Below, piece by piece: positions 1-11,098 of a stretch of DNA of 64,000 nt; the first letter of the stretch is position 1; the number at the start of each line of letters is the position of its first letter. Made by a program: the position numbers and the translations under genes. The stretch covers positions 247,917 through 311,916 of the forward strand of contig DCLA01000120.1 in assembly GCA_002320815.1 (NCBI GenBank), written 5' to 3'. This DNA is from Myxococcales bacterium UBA1660. GTDB taxonomy: Bacteria > Myxococcota_A > Polyangia > Polyangiales > Houyiibacteriaceae. A model generated the notes under the pieces. The model saw only the letters and a list, made by a program, of their open reading frames with translations. It made no database searches and was not told where the DNA came from.

Positions 1-57
1 CGACGCACCCCGCGCGCTGGGGATGGCGGTGCCGGTGCCCAGGAAGCCGAGCCTCAT
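1..57 (-). CDS. MBL-fold hydrolase, N-terminal fragment (partial)
   Basis: The first 19 codons of a minus-strand gene that runs off the left edge. They translate to MRLGFLGTGTAIPSARGAS, which matches the typical N-terminal strand of RNase Z-like and other metallo-beta-lactamase-fold hydrolases (FLGTGTA-P--R--S). The ATG overlaps the TGA of the upstream kinase gene by 4 nt (ATGA), so the two are probably translationally coupled. The metal-binding HxHxDH motif lies outside the window, so the family call rests on the N-terminal signature only. Confidence 0.5.
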   Translation of the reverse strand, partial: MRLGFLGTGTAIPSARGAS

Positions 58-2285
58 CGGTAGCGGGTGCGCAGGAGCTCGGTGAGCGCGATCTGGAGGC
101 TGGAGGCTTCGTAGCCGTGCTCCTCCTCCATGATCTTCCGGGTCGCGAGCGCCTGGACGCGCGCATCGTCGCTCAGCGAGCCCCCGTCTTCGCCGGGGTC
201 GACCAGCACCAACACGTCCCGGGCGATGGCCTCGATCTGCGCCTTGTGCTGCTCGAAGTAGGCCTCCTCGAGCTTCTCCACGTAGCGCGGGAAGAGCCGC
301 TGATACTCGACCTTCTCGTCGGGGTTCTCGATGGCCCAGTTGGCTACGGCGCTCATCAGGTCCCGCCGGAACGAGTCGTGGTCTCGCGCGCCGAGCATGC
401 CCTCGACGTTGCGCATCAGGTCGTGGTCGGGCTCCTCGTGCTTCCCGGTGACCGGGTTGAAGAGGCGCTCCCCCTTGAGCGCGTGGGACGCATGGCTCAC
501 GTAGCGGTCGAAGAGATCCAGGTACTGCGTCTCCTCCACCAAGCCGGTGGCGCCCCGGAGCTCGTCGTCGACCAGGTCCATCCAGTGGTCCCGGACGCGC
601 TTCACGAAGCCGGCGGCGTCGTGGTAGCCGCGGTCGGTCTCCATCTTGGTGAAGGCGTATTCGCCCCGCTCGCAGAGCTTCTGTAGACGGTCGAAGAGCG
701 ACACCGGGCTCAAGCAGCGCTCGTCGGGATCGCTGGCCGCGTCGAGGAGCACCATCCGCATCTCTCGTGGCGAAGCGCCGAAGCCGCCCTCGTAGTCCGC
801 GGGGCTGCTGCGCTCGGCGAAGATGGCGCCGATGCCCTCGGCCAGGGTCTTGCTCTCGTCGCCGTCGAGGCGGCGCGGCACCGTGCCGTCCGCGTAGAGG
901 TCCGCCTTCTCCTGGGGCGAGAGATCGGCGGCGAGCTTGCCCAGCTCCCGGTCCGCGTAGGCCGCCGGGTGCGCGCGCTGCAGGCGCGTGAGCACCGCCC
1001 AGAGCGCGGCCAGGTGGGTCACGTGGGGCGCCACGTGGCGCCGCACCTGGGGCACGATCTGCGCGTCGTAGATGCCCTGCTCCTGCCGGTGGTCACGCAG
1101 GTAGGGCACCCGCAGGAGCACCAGGCGGCCCTGGAACGAGTGGTACTCGGGATGCTGGCGGAAGGCCTCGAGGTGGAGCTCGTTCGAGCTGGCGACCATC
1201 ACCGAGTTGATCGGCAGGTTCGAGAACGGCAGCGCGACGTCGCCGGACTCGATGGCCAGGAGCAGGTACTTCCAGGCGTCCAACGGCCGCTTCAGGAGGT
1301 CGCTGTACTCCACCACGCCGCTCTCAGCGTCGACGAGCTCCCCGTAGGACTCGAAGAGGGTCAGCGCGCTCAGGCTGGCCGGGAGCGCGCCCAGCGAACG
1401 GTCGGCGGTGATCTGGCGCTCCCGCGCGTCCACGGCCATCTGCGGACCGATGGTCACCGCGCCGACCCGGTAGCGGCGTGAGATGTAGAAGCGCTCCACC
1501 TGCACGTGGGCCAGCGCCCGCTGCAGGTTGCCGCGGTAGGCCGTGAGCAGGGCCTCGTAGATCTGGCGGTTCTTGTGGCCGAGCTCGCCGTTCCACAGCC
1601 AGTCGGGCGGCGCGATGTCCACCTTCGCGTAGAGCTTGCGCAGGAGCTCCCGGCGCTCGTGGGTCGGGAGCAGCAGCAGCGGGTGCTCGCGGATCTCGCT
1701 GGGCAGCTTGGCGTCGATGCGCTCCTCCGGCAGGTGGGCGTAGGTGTCGCCCGCCGCGGGCGGCGCGCCCGCGGTGCTGAACCCGATGCCCTTGCCGTCG
1801 GTGCCCCGGGGGAAGACCCAGGAGAACCGATAGAGCGCCCCCTCCTCGGTCTGCGAGTAGGCTTCCAGGCCCGCCATCAAGCAGGCGGCGAAGGTCGACT
1901 TCGCGCTGCCGTTGGGCCCGTGGAGCAAGAGCAAACGGTTGGCCCGCCCCTCGCGCTGGAAGCTACCCAGCGCGCGGTAGACCCGGCGCTGGAGGTCCTC
2001 GTGACCCACCAGCCGATCGTTGCGGCGGCCATCGGTGTCGGCGAAGGGGAGATCGAAGAGCTTGTAGCGAGTGACCTTCCCCCAGGGGCGCTCGACCCGC
2101 TCGGTGCCCCAGTGGTCGAAGCAATCGCGCAGGTAGCGCGCCGCGTCCCGGGTGTGGCGCCAGGGATGATCTGCCACGAGCCCGAGGAACTCCCCGAACC
2201 CCAGGACCCGCTTCTGGGCATCGAAGCGGCGCGCCACGGCGTCGCCGACCCGGGCCAGCTCTTCGCCGACATCGATCTCCGTCAT
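54..2285 (-). CDS. prkA: PrkA-family serine protein kinase (AAA+ type)
   Basis: A 743-residue protein of the PrkA/YeaG family: cytoplasmic proteins with an N-terminal AAA+ module and a C-terminal PrkA domain, linked to stress and sporulation signalling. The Walker A motif GPNGSAKST is at about residues 123-131, in the context LLLLHGPNGSAKS that is typical of the family. Family members are usually about 640-690 residues, so this one is slightly long. It follows the lipoprotein gene with only one base between them, and its stop overlaps the start of the MBL-fold gene, so the three probably form one minus-strand operon. Bacterial PrkA genes often sit with yeaH/spoVR; neither is seen on this side. 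Whether it acts as a kinase or an ATP-dependent protease is debated for the family. Confidence 0.9.
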   Translation of the reverse strand: MTEIDVGEELARVGDAVARRFDAQKRVLGFGEFLGLVADHPWRHTRDAARYLRDCFDHWGTERVERPWGKVTRYKLFDLPFADTDGRRNDRLVGHEDLQRRVYRALGSFQREGRANRLLLLHGPNGSAKSTFAACLMAGLEAYSQTEEGALYRFSWVFPRGTDGKGIGFSTAGAPPAAGDTYAHLPEERIDAKLPSEIREHPLLLLPTHERRELLRKLYAKVDIAPPDWLWNGELGHKNRQIYEALLTAYRGNLQRALAHVQVERFYISRRYRVGAVTIGPQMAVDARERQITADRSLGALPASLSALTLFESYGELVDAESGVVEYSDLLKRPLDAWKYLLLAIESGDVALPFSNLPINSVMVASSNELHLEAFRQHPEYHSFQGRLVLLRVPYLRDHRQEQGIYDAQIVPQVRRHVAPHVTHLAALWAVLTRLQRAHPAAYADRELGKLAADLSPQEKADLYADGTVPRRLDGDESKTLAEGIGAIFAERSSPADYEGGFGASPREMRMVLLDAASDPDERCLSPVSLFDRLQKLCERGEYAFTKMETDRGYHDAAGFVKRVRDHWMDLVDDELRGATGLVEETQYLDLFDRYVSHASHALKGERLFNPVTGKHEEPDHDLMRNVEGMLGARDHDSFRRDLMSAVANWAIENPDEKVEYQRLFPRYVEKLEEAYFEQHKAQIEAIARDVLVLVDPGEDGGSLSDDARVQALATRKIMEEEHGYEASSLQIALTELLRTRYR

Positions 2286-2286
2286 C

Positions 2287-2820
2287 TCACTGGACCTGGA
2301 GCGCCAGCGCCACCGTCTCGGTCTTGGGGATGCACGACTGCGGGTTGCAGATGGCGAAGCGGACCTCGGCCTGCACGGTGTGCTCGCCCGCCGCCGTGGG
2401 CGTCAGGGGGACGTCCACCCGGGCGCCCTCGTCCGCGAAGGAGGCCGCGTCGGCCTTGGCGAAGGAGTCCTTGGGGAGCTGCACGCCCTCGGGTGCGGTC
2501 ACGCTCACGCCGAAGGGGAAGTCCTGGTTCAGGTGCCACTCGCCCTGCCCCTCGATGACCACCGCGAGCTGGGTGAGCTCGCCGGAGGTCGCGCCGTCGC
2601 CCCCGCGGAGCTCCACGACGTAGCCCTCCTGCTCGACCCGGGGACCGGCGGCCGCCTCTTCTTCGGCTTCCTCGGCTTCCTCCACCTCCGGCGCCTCGGC
2701 CTCGTCGACCTCGGCCACCTCCTCCGTCGGCTCCTCGGCCGGCTCGGGCTCCTCTTCGCAACCGACCAACCCACCGAGGGCGAGGAGGACGGCCAACGAC
2801 GTGCGCTTCCACGTGTTCAT
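2287..2820 (-). CDS. Lipoprotein with Glu-rich linker and DsbD-alpha-like domain
   Basis: A 177-residue protein. A signal peptide ends in the lipobox LVGC (Cys21), which predicts an outer-envelope lipoprotein. Residues about 22-58 are almost all Glu, Ala, Pro and Val, a disordered acidic spacer. The C-terminal 110 residues form a beta-rich domain ending with AICNPQSCIPKT. This CxxxxC-P pattern resembles the N-terminal disulfide-interchange domain of DsbD and the related 'DsbC/DsbD N-term' family, so a thiol-redox role is possible but inferred. It is the first gene of the probable prkA operon and is transcribed away from the lipoprotein gene at 2868. Confidence 0.7.
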   Translation of the reverse strand: MNTWKRTSLAVLLALGGLVGCEEEPEPAEEPTEEVAEVDEAEAPEVEEAEEAEEEAAAGPRVEQEGYVVELRGGDGATSGELTQLAVVIEGQGEWHLNQDFPFGVSVTAPEGVQLPKDSFAKADAASFADEGARVDVPLTPTAAGEHTVQAEVRFAICNPQSCIPKTETVALALQVQ

Positions 2821-2867
2821 CGCACGAAGTGTATGCTCCCGCGGGCGCGGAGGAAACCGCGCATGCC

Positions 2868-3521
2868 ATGCAGGACCTCATCGACCGCCTCCCGTCGCGA
2901 GCCCGATTCGCCCTCGCCCTCGTCGCGTTGGCCGCCACCGCCGGCTGCCTCCGCGGACCCACCTGCACCGAGGGGGCGTGCCGGGAAGGCGCGGTCTGCG
3001 ACCTCGACGGCACCTGCCGGCCCCTGGCCCAGCCGGCGCGACGGCCGACCGTCCATCAGGCCGCGCGGGACTTCGGCGCGACGCGCACCGACCGCCGCCG
3101 GGAGGCCCTCGGCGACCAGGACGAAGCCCTCCTGGGGGGCGACGCCGACGGCGCCCTCTACCTGACCTTCGCGCTGCCGGACCGCCCGGTGGAGCGGGCC
3201 GTCTTGGTCCTCCACCCCGCCCCCGGGGCCAGCGGCGGCAGCAGCCAGACCGTCCGCGTCGCCCGGGTCCGGCCCTTCGAGGGGGCCACGCTGACTCACC
3301 GCAGCCGCCCCACGACCGCCGAGCTCGGGCCCGCCCGCACCCTGGCGCCCGTGACCGACCGGCCGATCCGCATCGACGTGACCGCGCTCGTGCACGACAC
3401 CGAGCTGCTGCACCTGGCGGTGAGCGCCAGCGGCGAGGGTCTCCCGTGGAGGATCGCCAGCCCGCTCGCGTTGGATGGCGAGCGGACCCCGCGGCTGGAG
3501 CTCGCCCTCCTCCCCCGCTGA
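2868..3521 (+). CDS. Lipoprotein with DNRLRE-like beta-sandwich domain
   Basis: Predicted 217 residues. The ATG at 2868 was chosen because GGAGGAA lies at 2849-2855 and because it yields a clean signal peptide ending in the lipobox ATAGC (Cys27); an earlier in-frame GTG adds 13 residues ahead of the signal. A short Cys-rich stretch (CTEGACREGAVCDLDGTC) follows the lipid anchor. The rest resembles the DNRLRE beta-sandwich fold found on bacterial surface proteins: a YLTF--LP strand, a segment ERAVLVLHP, and a closing IRIDVTALV strand. No enzyme motif is visible. A possible extended -10 (TGTATGCT, 2830-2837) lies in the 47-nt divergent gap. Confidence 0.65.
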   Translation: MQDLIDRLPSRARFALALVALAATAGCLRGPTCTEGACREGAVCDLDGTCRPLAQPARRPTVHQAARDFGATRTDRRREALGDQDEALLGGDADGALYLTFALPDRPVERAVLVLHPAPGASGGSSQTVRVARVRPFEGATLTHRSRPTTAELGPARTLAPVTDRPIRIDVTALVHDTELLHLAVSASGEGLPWRIASPLALDGERTPRLELALLPR

Positions 3522-3571
3522 TCCGCCCGCCTTGCGACCCGGGGCCCGATTCGGGCACTCTGGGGCCGCTC

Positions 3572-4765
3572 ATGCGCCGCACTCGTCGGCTCGGTCGTTA
3601 CCACCTGGTCCATCGCGTCGCCTTCGGCGGGATGGCCGAGGTCTTCCGCGGCTTCACCTTCTCGGCCGACGGTCAGCGGCACGACGTCGCGGTGAAGAAG
3701 CTGCTGCCCCATTTCGTGGAGGACGAGCAGTTCGTCACCATGCTCACCGACGAGTACCGGCTGGTGAGCCGCCTGCGGCACCCCAACGTGGCCCGCTTCT
3801 TCGAGATCGCGCGGGTGGGCAAGGACGTGCTCATCTCGATGGAGTACGTGGACGGCCAGGATCTGCGGTCGACCATCGACCAAGCGCGCACCATGGGGAT
3901 CGGCCTCGTGTGGGAGGACATCGCGTTCGTCCTCGCGCGCTCCCTCGACGGCCTCCACCACGCCCACGAGGCCACCGGCGACGCCGGCGAGCGCCTCGAG
4001 GTCGTCCACCGGGACCTCAGCCCGTCGAACATCCTGATCGGGTACGACGGCGACGTGAAGGTCATCGACTTCGGCATCGCCAAGGCGAACCTCAACCGCA
4101 TCCAGACCAAGCAAGGCGTCATCAAGGGGAAGGTGAAGTACATGTCGCCCGAGCAGGCCTTCGGGCACCCGCTCGACCGCCGCAGCGACGTGTTCAGCGC
4201 CGGCAGCGTCCTCTACGAGCTCTGCACCGGGCGCCAGCCCTTTCGGGCCCGAACCGAGGTGGAGCTCATCTTCGCCGTGCGCGACGCGGCGCCGCCGGAT
4301 TGTCGCCAGCTCGTGCCCGACCTGCCCGAGCCCTTGGCCCGGATCGTCGACCGGTCGATGGCCCGGGAGCGGAGGGACCGCTTCCAGACCGCCGCCGAGA
4401 TGCGCGACGCGCTGGTGGACTTCCTGCAAAGCCACGCCCCGGGCTATCGCCGCACCCGCCTCGCGCGCTTCATGAAGCACGTCTGGGCCGAGGAGATCGA
4501 GGCCGACCTGCGCGCCCTGGAGGACTTCGTCCTCGACTTGCCCGAGGGGCCCGCGGAGAACCTGGGGACCAACCTCCTGGCCGACGAGCTGGGCCCCGAC
4601 GCCGCCTACGCGAGATTCTCGCCGATGCCCACGCGGGTCACCCGCGCGGCCGACGTGGAGGCCGCCGCAGTGCAGGCTCACGCACCCCTCGCGCCCGGGG
4701 AGACGGTGATGGACCCCTTCGCGCCGGCCACGGTGCGCGTGCGCCGTCGCGACGACGACGACTGA
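3572..4765 (+). CDS. Hanks-type serine/threonine protein kinase (cytosolic)
   Basis: 397 residues starting at an ATG within a longer open frame; MRRTRRLGRYHLVHR begins directly at the kinase N-lobe. Visible motifs: Gly loop AFGGMAEVF (first Gly replaced), catalytic Lys in VAVKK (about residue 42), HRDLSPSN (about 147), DFGIAK (about 166) and MSPEQ activation-segment end. The HRDLSPSN form, with Ser instead of Lys, is common in myxobacterial kinases. There is no transmembrane segment; the C-terminal 100 residues are an unassigned, partly acidic region ending in four Asp. It is convergent with the next kinase, only 16 nt away, and stands alone on its strand. Confidence 0.88.
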   Translation: MRRTRRLGRYHLVHRVAFGGMAEVFRGFTFSADGQRHDVAVKKLLPHFVEDEQFVTMLTDEYRLVSRLRHPNVARFFEIARVGKDVLISMEYVDGQDLRSTIDQARTMGIGLVWEDIAFVLARSLDGLHHAHEATGDAGERLEVVHRDLSPSNILIGYDGDVKVIDFGIAKANLNRIQTKQGVIKGKVKYMSPEQAFGHPLDRRSDVFSAGSVLYELCTGRQPFRARTEVELIFAVRDAAPPDCRQLVPDLPEPLARIVDRSMARERRDRFQTAAEMRDALVDFLQSHAPGYRRTRLARFMKHVWAEEIEADLRALEDFVLDLPEGPAENLGTNLLADELGPDAAYARFSPMPTRVTRAADVEAAAVQAHAPLAPGETVMDPFAPATVRVRRRDDDD

Positions 4766-4781
4766 GTCGACCCGGCCGGGG

Positions 4782-6008
4782 TCAGCCCATCAGGAAGAAG
4801 GCGGCCGCGGCGCCGATCAGCGCCAGGACCACCAGACCGCCGATCACCATCGGCATCGCGCTGCCGCCCGAGGACGCGGGGAGATCCTCGTCCACCCGAG
4901 GCGCCGCCTGGGGCCCGGTCGCCGTCGCGCCGCTCGCCGCCGGGGACCCGGAGGAGGCCGCCGGGGCCGGGGTGCCATACGCGGCCGGAGCCGGAGGCGT
5001 GGCCGCGGCCAGCGCGCTGGCGATGTCCGCCTGCGATGTCTCGGCCCACTTCCGGTGATCGCCGTCGAGCCCGAACGAGCGCACCACGGCGTCGGCCAGG
5101 GCGCCCGCGCTGCCGGGTCGCTGGGTCTTGTCCTTGGAGACCCCCTTCAGGACCGCGTCGTCGAAGGCGGGGGGCCACCCCTGGGCGAGCTGGCTCGGCG
5201 GGGGCGGGTCGTCGTTGACGATCTTCATCAGGATGGCCGCCACGTTGTCGCCCTCGAAGCAGACCCGGCCCACGGCCATCTCCCACGCGATGGCGGCAGT
5301 CGCGAAGACGTCCGTCCGCTGGTCCACGTCGAGCTTCCCCATCGCCTGCTCGGGGCTCATGTAATAGGGCGACCCCAGCGTGGTCCCGAAGGCGGTCAGC
5401 TTCGGGCCAGTCTCCATCTGGAGCTTCACCGATCCGAAGTCGAGGACCTTCACCACGTCGCCCTCGGGGGTCTCGGTGAGGAAGACGTTGTCCGGCTTCA
5501 GATCCCGGTGGATCACGCCGAAGGAGTGCGCGTAGTCCAGGCCGGCGCAGAGCTGGCAGAGGATGCGCAGGGCGCGCTCGGGCTTCTGGGCCCCCTCCCG
5601 GCGGAGGAGCTCGCCGAGCTCCTCGCCCTGCAGGTACTCCATGGTGAGGAAGTACGAGCGGTCGCCGGTCTCGCCGAACTCGATCACGTCGACGATGTGC
5701 GGGTGCTGCATCTCCTCGGCAGTCTCGTACTCGCGCTTGAAGCGCTCCACGGCGACCTCGTCCTTGGCGATGTCGTCGTGGAGGACCTTGACCGCGACCC
5801 GCTGTTTGGTCTCCGGATGCCGGCCCTCGTAGACGCGGCCCATGGCCCCGTCGGCGACTCGGGCGACCAGGATGTAGTCACCGAGCTGGGTTCCGAGGCG
5901 CCGATCGTGATCGGCGGGGTCCTGGACCTGGACCGTGATGGTCCCGTCCTGACCACAGAAGGCGACGGAGTCTTCGTACTCCGTTCCGCACGAGGGGCAT
6001 CTGCGCAC
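4782..6008 (-). CDS. Serine/threonine protein kinase with N-terminal zinc-ribbon-like motif and C-terminal membrane anchor
   Basis: 408 residues. The N-terminus, MRRCPSCGTEYEDSVAFCGQ, is a short zinc-ribbon-like element with three visible Cys. The kinase domain (about 40-310) shows VADGAMGRVYEG, catalytic Lys in VAVKVL, HRDLKPDN, VLDFGSVK and MSPEQ. An Ala/Pro/Ser-rich linker (about 325-385) leads to one C-terminal hydrophobic helix (VIGGLVVLALIGAAAAFFL) at the very end, so the catalytic domain faces the cytoplasm as a tail-anchored protein. No extracellular sensor is present. It is a single gene, convergent with the kinase at 3572. Confidence 0.9.
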   Translation of the reverse strand: MRRCPSCGTEYEDSVAFCGQDGTITVQVQDPADHDRRLGTQLGDYILVARVADGAMGRVYEGRHPETKQRVAVKVLHDDIAKDEVAVERFKREYETAEEMQHPHIVDVIEFGETGDRSYFLTMEYLQGEELGELLRREGAQKPERALRILCQLCAGLDYAHSFGVIHRDLKPDNVFLTETPEGDVVKVLDFGSVKLQMETGPKLTAFGTTLGSPYYMSPEQAMGKLDVDQRTDVFATAAIAWEMAVGRVCFEGDNVAAILMKIVNDDPPPPSQLAQGWPPAFDDAVLKGVSKDKTQRPGSAGALADAVVRSFGLDGDHRKWAETSQADIASALAAATPPAPAAYGTPAPAASSGSPAASGATATGPQAAPRVDEDLPASSGGSAMPMVIGGLVVLALIGAAAAFFLMG

Positions 6009-6057
6009 GGGCGGATGGTAGCGCTCCCGCGCGCCCCCACAAAGGGTTTCCCGAAGG

Positions 6058-6705
6058 CTACCAACGCATCCAGAGCGATTCGCCCTCGTCGAAGGCCAAG
6101 GTGGCCTCGCTCCCGTCCTCCAGCCGGACCCGGAAGCACGTCAGCGGCGATCCCACCAGGCCGCCGCGCTCTTCCCAGCGGCCGATGACGTCGATCACGG
6201 CGACCGGGTCGCCGTCGCCCTCCTTGAAGGCGACGGGCGCGAAGGCCCAGCCCACGGCCTCCCGGGTCGCCACCCAGAGCCCGGGCTCGTCCGAGTCCCA
6301 GCCCGGGGGCGGCAGGCCCGCCTCTTCGCCGACCCGCCGGCTGACTCGGCGGAGGGTGGCCATCACGTCCTGGTCGATGGCGCCGGCCTCGGCGACCATC
6401 GCCAGGCTGTAGCCCTCCCCCATGTTGCGCACCACCAGGTCCCGCTCGTCGGCCAGGATCTCCATCGTGCCCACCCGGCCGATGTCGGTGGCGGCCGCGA
6501 AGTGCCCCACTTGCCGGAGCGCGAGCCCGAGCAGGGCGCCGGCGACCTTGGCCTCGTAGGGCTCCACCACCGAGCAGTAGTCGACGCACTCCCCCTCGGA
6601 GTCCACCAGGGCGACCGCCAGGACCCGGCGGTGCACCAGGAGCTCCCGGAGCAAGACGGTGAAGGCGCCCTCGTTCTGGTCCCGCTCGGCCTCCTGGCGC
6701 TTCAC
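6058..6705 (-). CDS. Roadblock/LC7-like domain protein
   Basis: 215 residues. I place the start at the GTG at 6705, which overlaps the stop of the upstream lipoprotein gene as GTGA, although the frame is open further upstream. The first 130 residues (FTVLLRELLVHRRVLAVALV, followed by an EGECVDYCS segment) look like a Roadblock/LC7 fold, a dimerisation module used with small GTPases and in two-component-like switches in myxobacteria. The C-terminal part is Trp-containing and unassigned. It is the last gene of the coupled operon that begins at 10891. Function unknown; a regulatory adaptor is the most plausible inference. Confidence 0.6.
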   Translation of the reverse strand: MKRQEAERDQNEGAFTVLLRELLVHRRVLAVALVDSEGECVDYCSVVEPYEAKVAGALLGLALRQVGHFAAATDIGRVGTMEILADERDLVVRNMGEGYSLAMVAEAGAIDQDVMATLRRVSRRVGEEAGLPPPGWDSDEPGLWVATREAVGWAFAPVAFKEGDGDPVAVIDVIGRWEERGGLVGSPLTCFRVRLEDGSEATLAFDEGESLWMRW

Positions 6706-7106
6706 GGAGCCGGGTCCTCGAAGCGAATGGGCAGCCCGGGCAACATCTCCACGCCCGCCCGGTCGAACTCGACCTCGTCCGAGAGATCGCCGACCAGCTC
6801 CGTCAGGGCGCGAAAGCGCTCGCGTTGGGCCAACTCGTCGCGGAGCTCGGCTTCCAGGTCTTCGAAGGGCGCCCGGCTCGGAAACGGCGTCCCTTCGATC
6901 CGCTCGTCGTAGAGGGCCCGCACGTCCTCCTCGGGGATCGACTCCGGGGGGTGGTCCCCCTCGATGGTGTCGAGGAGCGCGCGCACCTCCGCCCGCCGAA
7001 CGGCCTGGCGCTCGGCCCGAACCTCGACCGAGGGAGCCGGGGCCTCGTCGCCGCACGCCCCGAGAACCAGCAGGAGCCGGAGCACGAACGGCGCGCGCAC
7101 GATCAC
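6702..7106 (-). CDS. Small lipoprotein, Glu/Arg-rich
   Basis: 134 residues with a GTG start. The signal peptide MIVRAPFVLRLLLVLGACG carries the lipobox LGAC. The mature part is highly charged and predicted mostly helical, with PPESIPEEDVRALYDERI and FEDLEAELRDELAQRERFR stretches. No known family recognised. Both ends are coupled: its start overlaps the stop of the 59-aa membrane protein gene (GTGA), and its stop overlaps the start of the Roadblock-like gene. This suggests fixed stoichiometry with its neighbours. It might act with the HEAT lipoprotein at the head of the same operon. Confidence 0.65.
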   Translation of the reverse strand: MIVRAPFVLRLLLVLGACGDEAPAPSVEVRAERQAVRRAEVRALLDTIEGDHPPESIPEEDVRALYDERIEGTPFPSRAPFEDLEAELRDELAQRERFRALTELVGDLSDEVEFDRAGVEMLPGLPIRFEDPAP

Positions 7107-7282
7107 TCCCCGACGCTGGGGCGAAGGAGCTCGACCGACGCGCCGAGGAGCGCGAGGCCGACGACGCTCAGGACGATGGCCGACACGAAGTCGTGGCCCC
7201 GCAGGGCGAGGATCCCCTGGAAGAGCACCGCCAGCGCCCCGAGGAGCACCAGGAGCCCGGAGCCTTCGCGCACGATCTTCAC
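7103..7282 (-). CDS. 59-residue two-helix membrane protein
   Basis: A short gene found by reading the gap between its neighbours. From GTG at 7282 the frame reads VKIVREGSGLLVLLGALAVL, continues through a second hydrophobic stretch (SAIVLSVVGLALLGASVELL) and stops with TGA at 7105-7103. The two hydrophobic segments are joined by a short polar turn, LRGHD. The stop overlaps the GTG of the next lipoprotein gene by 4 nt, and the start lies 10 nt after the stop of the sigma-54 activator gene. The position, compact frame and overlap all argue that it is real. No homologous family recognised; it may be a small membrane partner of the adjacent lipoproteins. Confidence 0.6.
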   Translation of the reverse strand: MKIVREGSGLLVLLGALAVLFQGILALRGHDFVSAIVLSVVGLALLGASVELLRPSVGE

Positions 7283-7292
7283 GACCCTGCGC

Positions 7293-9214
<1,922 letters not shown>

Positions 9215-9218
<4 letters not shown>

Positions 9219-10891
9219 TGGGCGCGGGCGCGGAGGCGAGCCTGGATGGGCAGGGCTTCCCGAGCGAAGTTGTTCCAGATGGCCCGGCCCTCTTCGGCCT
9301 CGCGCAGCTCCTCGATCTTGGTGACCGCGGCCTCGGCGCCGTCGGTGGCGATGGCGTCGAGGGCATGGATGGCGCTGAGCCGCACCTCGACCTCGGAGGA
9401 GTCGAGCTTGCCGACCAGGGCCTCGATGGCCTGCTGGTTCCCGGAGCCGAGGCGGCCGAGCATGAAGGACGCCTTGCGCGCGACCTCCATCTCGGAGTCG
9501 TCGAGCTTGCCGATGTAGCAGTTCATGTCCTCGTCACACGCCTTGGCGGTCTCGAGGGCCTTGGCGGTCTCCGTCTGGTAGGAGGCCTTGTAGCCGTCCT
9601 CGTCGTCCAGGCCGTTGATCCACGCCTCGAGGCGCTCGGCCTCGGCCTCGTTGGCGAGGAGCGCGTACGCCTTGACGGCCTCGATGCGCACCGCCGGGTG
9701 CAGATCCTCGTTCTGGGACTCCTGCAGGAAGAAGGGCTGGAGCGCCGGGTCGTAGGTCTGGCGCATGTTGGCCAGGATCTGAGCCTTGGCCTGCAGGCCC
9801 TGCATGTCGTCGGGCATGCCGGCGTACACGGTCTTGAGGGTCTCGTTGACCTGCTGCGCCTGGGCGTCCGAGAGGTTCAGCCGCGCCAGGGCGACCGCGC
9901 CGTTCACGCGGCGGAAGAAGTCCTCGGCCTCGGTCTCGGCCTTGAGGGGCTCGAAGGCCTCGGCGTACCCGAGGGAGCCGAGGGTGTAAGTGGCCTCGCT
10001 GCCGGTCACCTGGCGCACGCTCATCTGCGAGGCGGCCTGCTCGTCGCGCTGACGCACGGCGGCGATGTAGGCCTCGGCGATGGCGTTGGCCTGCTCGTGC
10101 TCGCCGCGCATCACCTGGAGCAGCGGCTCGAGGGACGGGCGGCCGATGCGGACCAGGGCTTCGCCGGCGACGTCGTTCATGCGCATGCCGGGGTTGTTCG
10201 GGGCGAAGAGGAAGAGCCCCTTGATGAGCGCGGGCACCGCGGCGGGGTCCGCCAGGACACCGAGCTGCTGGGCGGCGAGGCGGTTGAAGAGGAAGTTCTG
10301 CTCCTCGCTCTGGTTGGTCGCGACCCGGATCAGGCACTCGGTGGCCGAGTTGTCGCCCATGGCGCCGAGGCCCTTGATGAAGCCGTTACGGAGCCGGTTG
10401 TCGATGGGCCGGGGGCCGGTGACCTTCTCCAGACCGGCGCAGAGCGCGCGGACGACCTCGCCCTTCTTGTCGCCGGGGACCTCCATGTAGCGGAGGGTGT
10501 CGGCGGCGCTGATCGCGTGGTTCTCGCTGACCTCGGCGCGCCAATCGAGCGCCTCCATCAGGGCCGGGAGGGTCCGCGGGTCGCGCATCTCCTTCATCAG
10601 CTCCAGCATGGTCAGCCGGTTCTGGTTGTCCGCCGGGTTGTCGATGTACGCCTGGTTCAGCTTGTCGGCGACCTGGTCGTGGAACTCGGCCACGGGCGCC
10701 GCGCTGCGGTCCCCGTCGTTGTCGGCCAAGACGGTGCCGTAGAGGCGCTGCAGGTTGGCCAGCGCGTTCTCGCGCCGAACCGGATCAGCGAGCTCTTCGG
10801 CCTGCCCCGCCGGATCGTCGGGATCGGCGTGGCACGCGCCCGCAGCGAACGCGAGCAGAGCGATGAGCATCGAGAATCGGACCTTCTTCAT
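9215..10891 (-). CDS. HEAT-repeat lipoprotein
   Basis: 558 residues starting at the ATG at 10891, which is preceded by GGAGGGAGAG; an upstream in-frame start adds 11 residues ahead of the signal and is less likely. The signal peptide MKKVRFSMLIALLAFAAGAC ends in a lipobox-like AGAC. The mature protein is a long run of helical repeats of HEAT/PBS-lyase type (LPALMEALDWRAEVSE, AVPALIKGLFLF, EVRLSAIHALDAIA), i.e. a scaffold that binds partners at the envelope. First gene of a five-gene coupled operon that includes the FHA sigma-54 activator, with a strong promoter 145 nt upstream. Confidence 0.85.
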
Positions 10892-11035
10892 GGTCTCTCC
10901 CTCCGGAAACGGTGGTCTGGCCACCTGTGGAACTCACTCCGTCCCACGCCGCGCGGATCCGCTCCGCGGAGGACACCCCGTCCCCCGAACACGAAAAAAC
11001 CCCAAAAGATGCGGCGCCTTACGGAAACGGGGGCG

Positions 11036-11065
11036 ACGATACTGCCGGCTCGCGCGGCGTGTCAA
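11036..11065 (-). promoter_or_regulatory. Predicted sigma-70 promoter of the HEAT/FHA operon
   Basis: On the minus strand, a perfect -35 TTGACA (11065-11060) is followed after 18 bases by TATCGT (11041-11036). It lies 145 nt upstream of the HEAT lipoprotein start and just downstream of the lipoprotein gene that ends at 11099. The leader between them contains a GC-rich stretch and a TTTTTT run but no structure I can name. Confidence 0.5.
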
Positions 11066-11098
11066 CGCGCCTTTGAGCCGCTCCCGGAGCCGAAGGGC

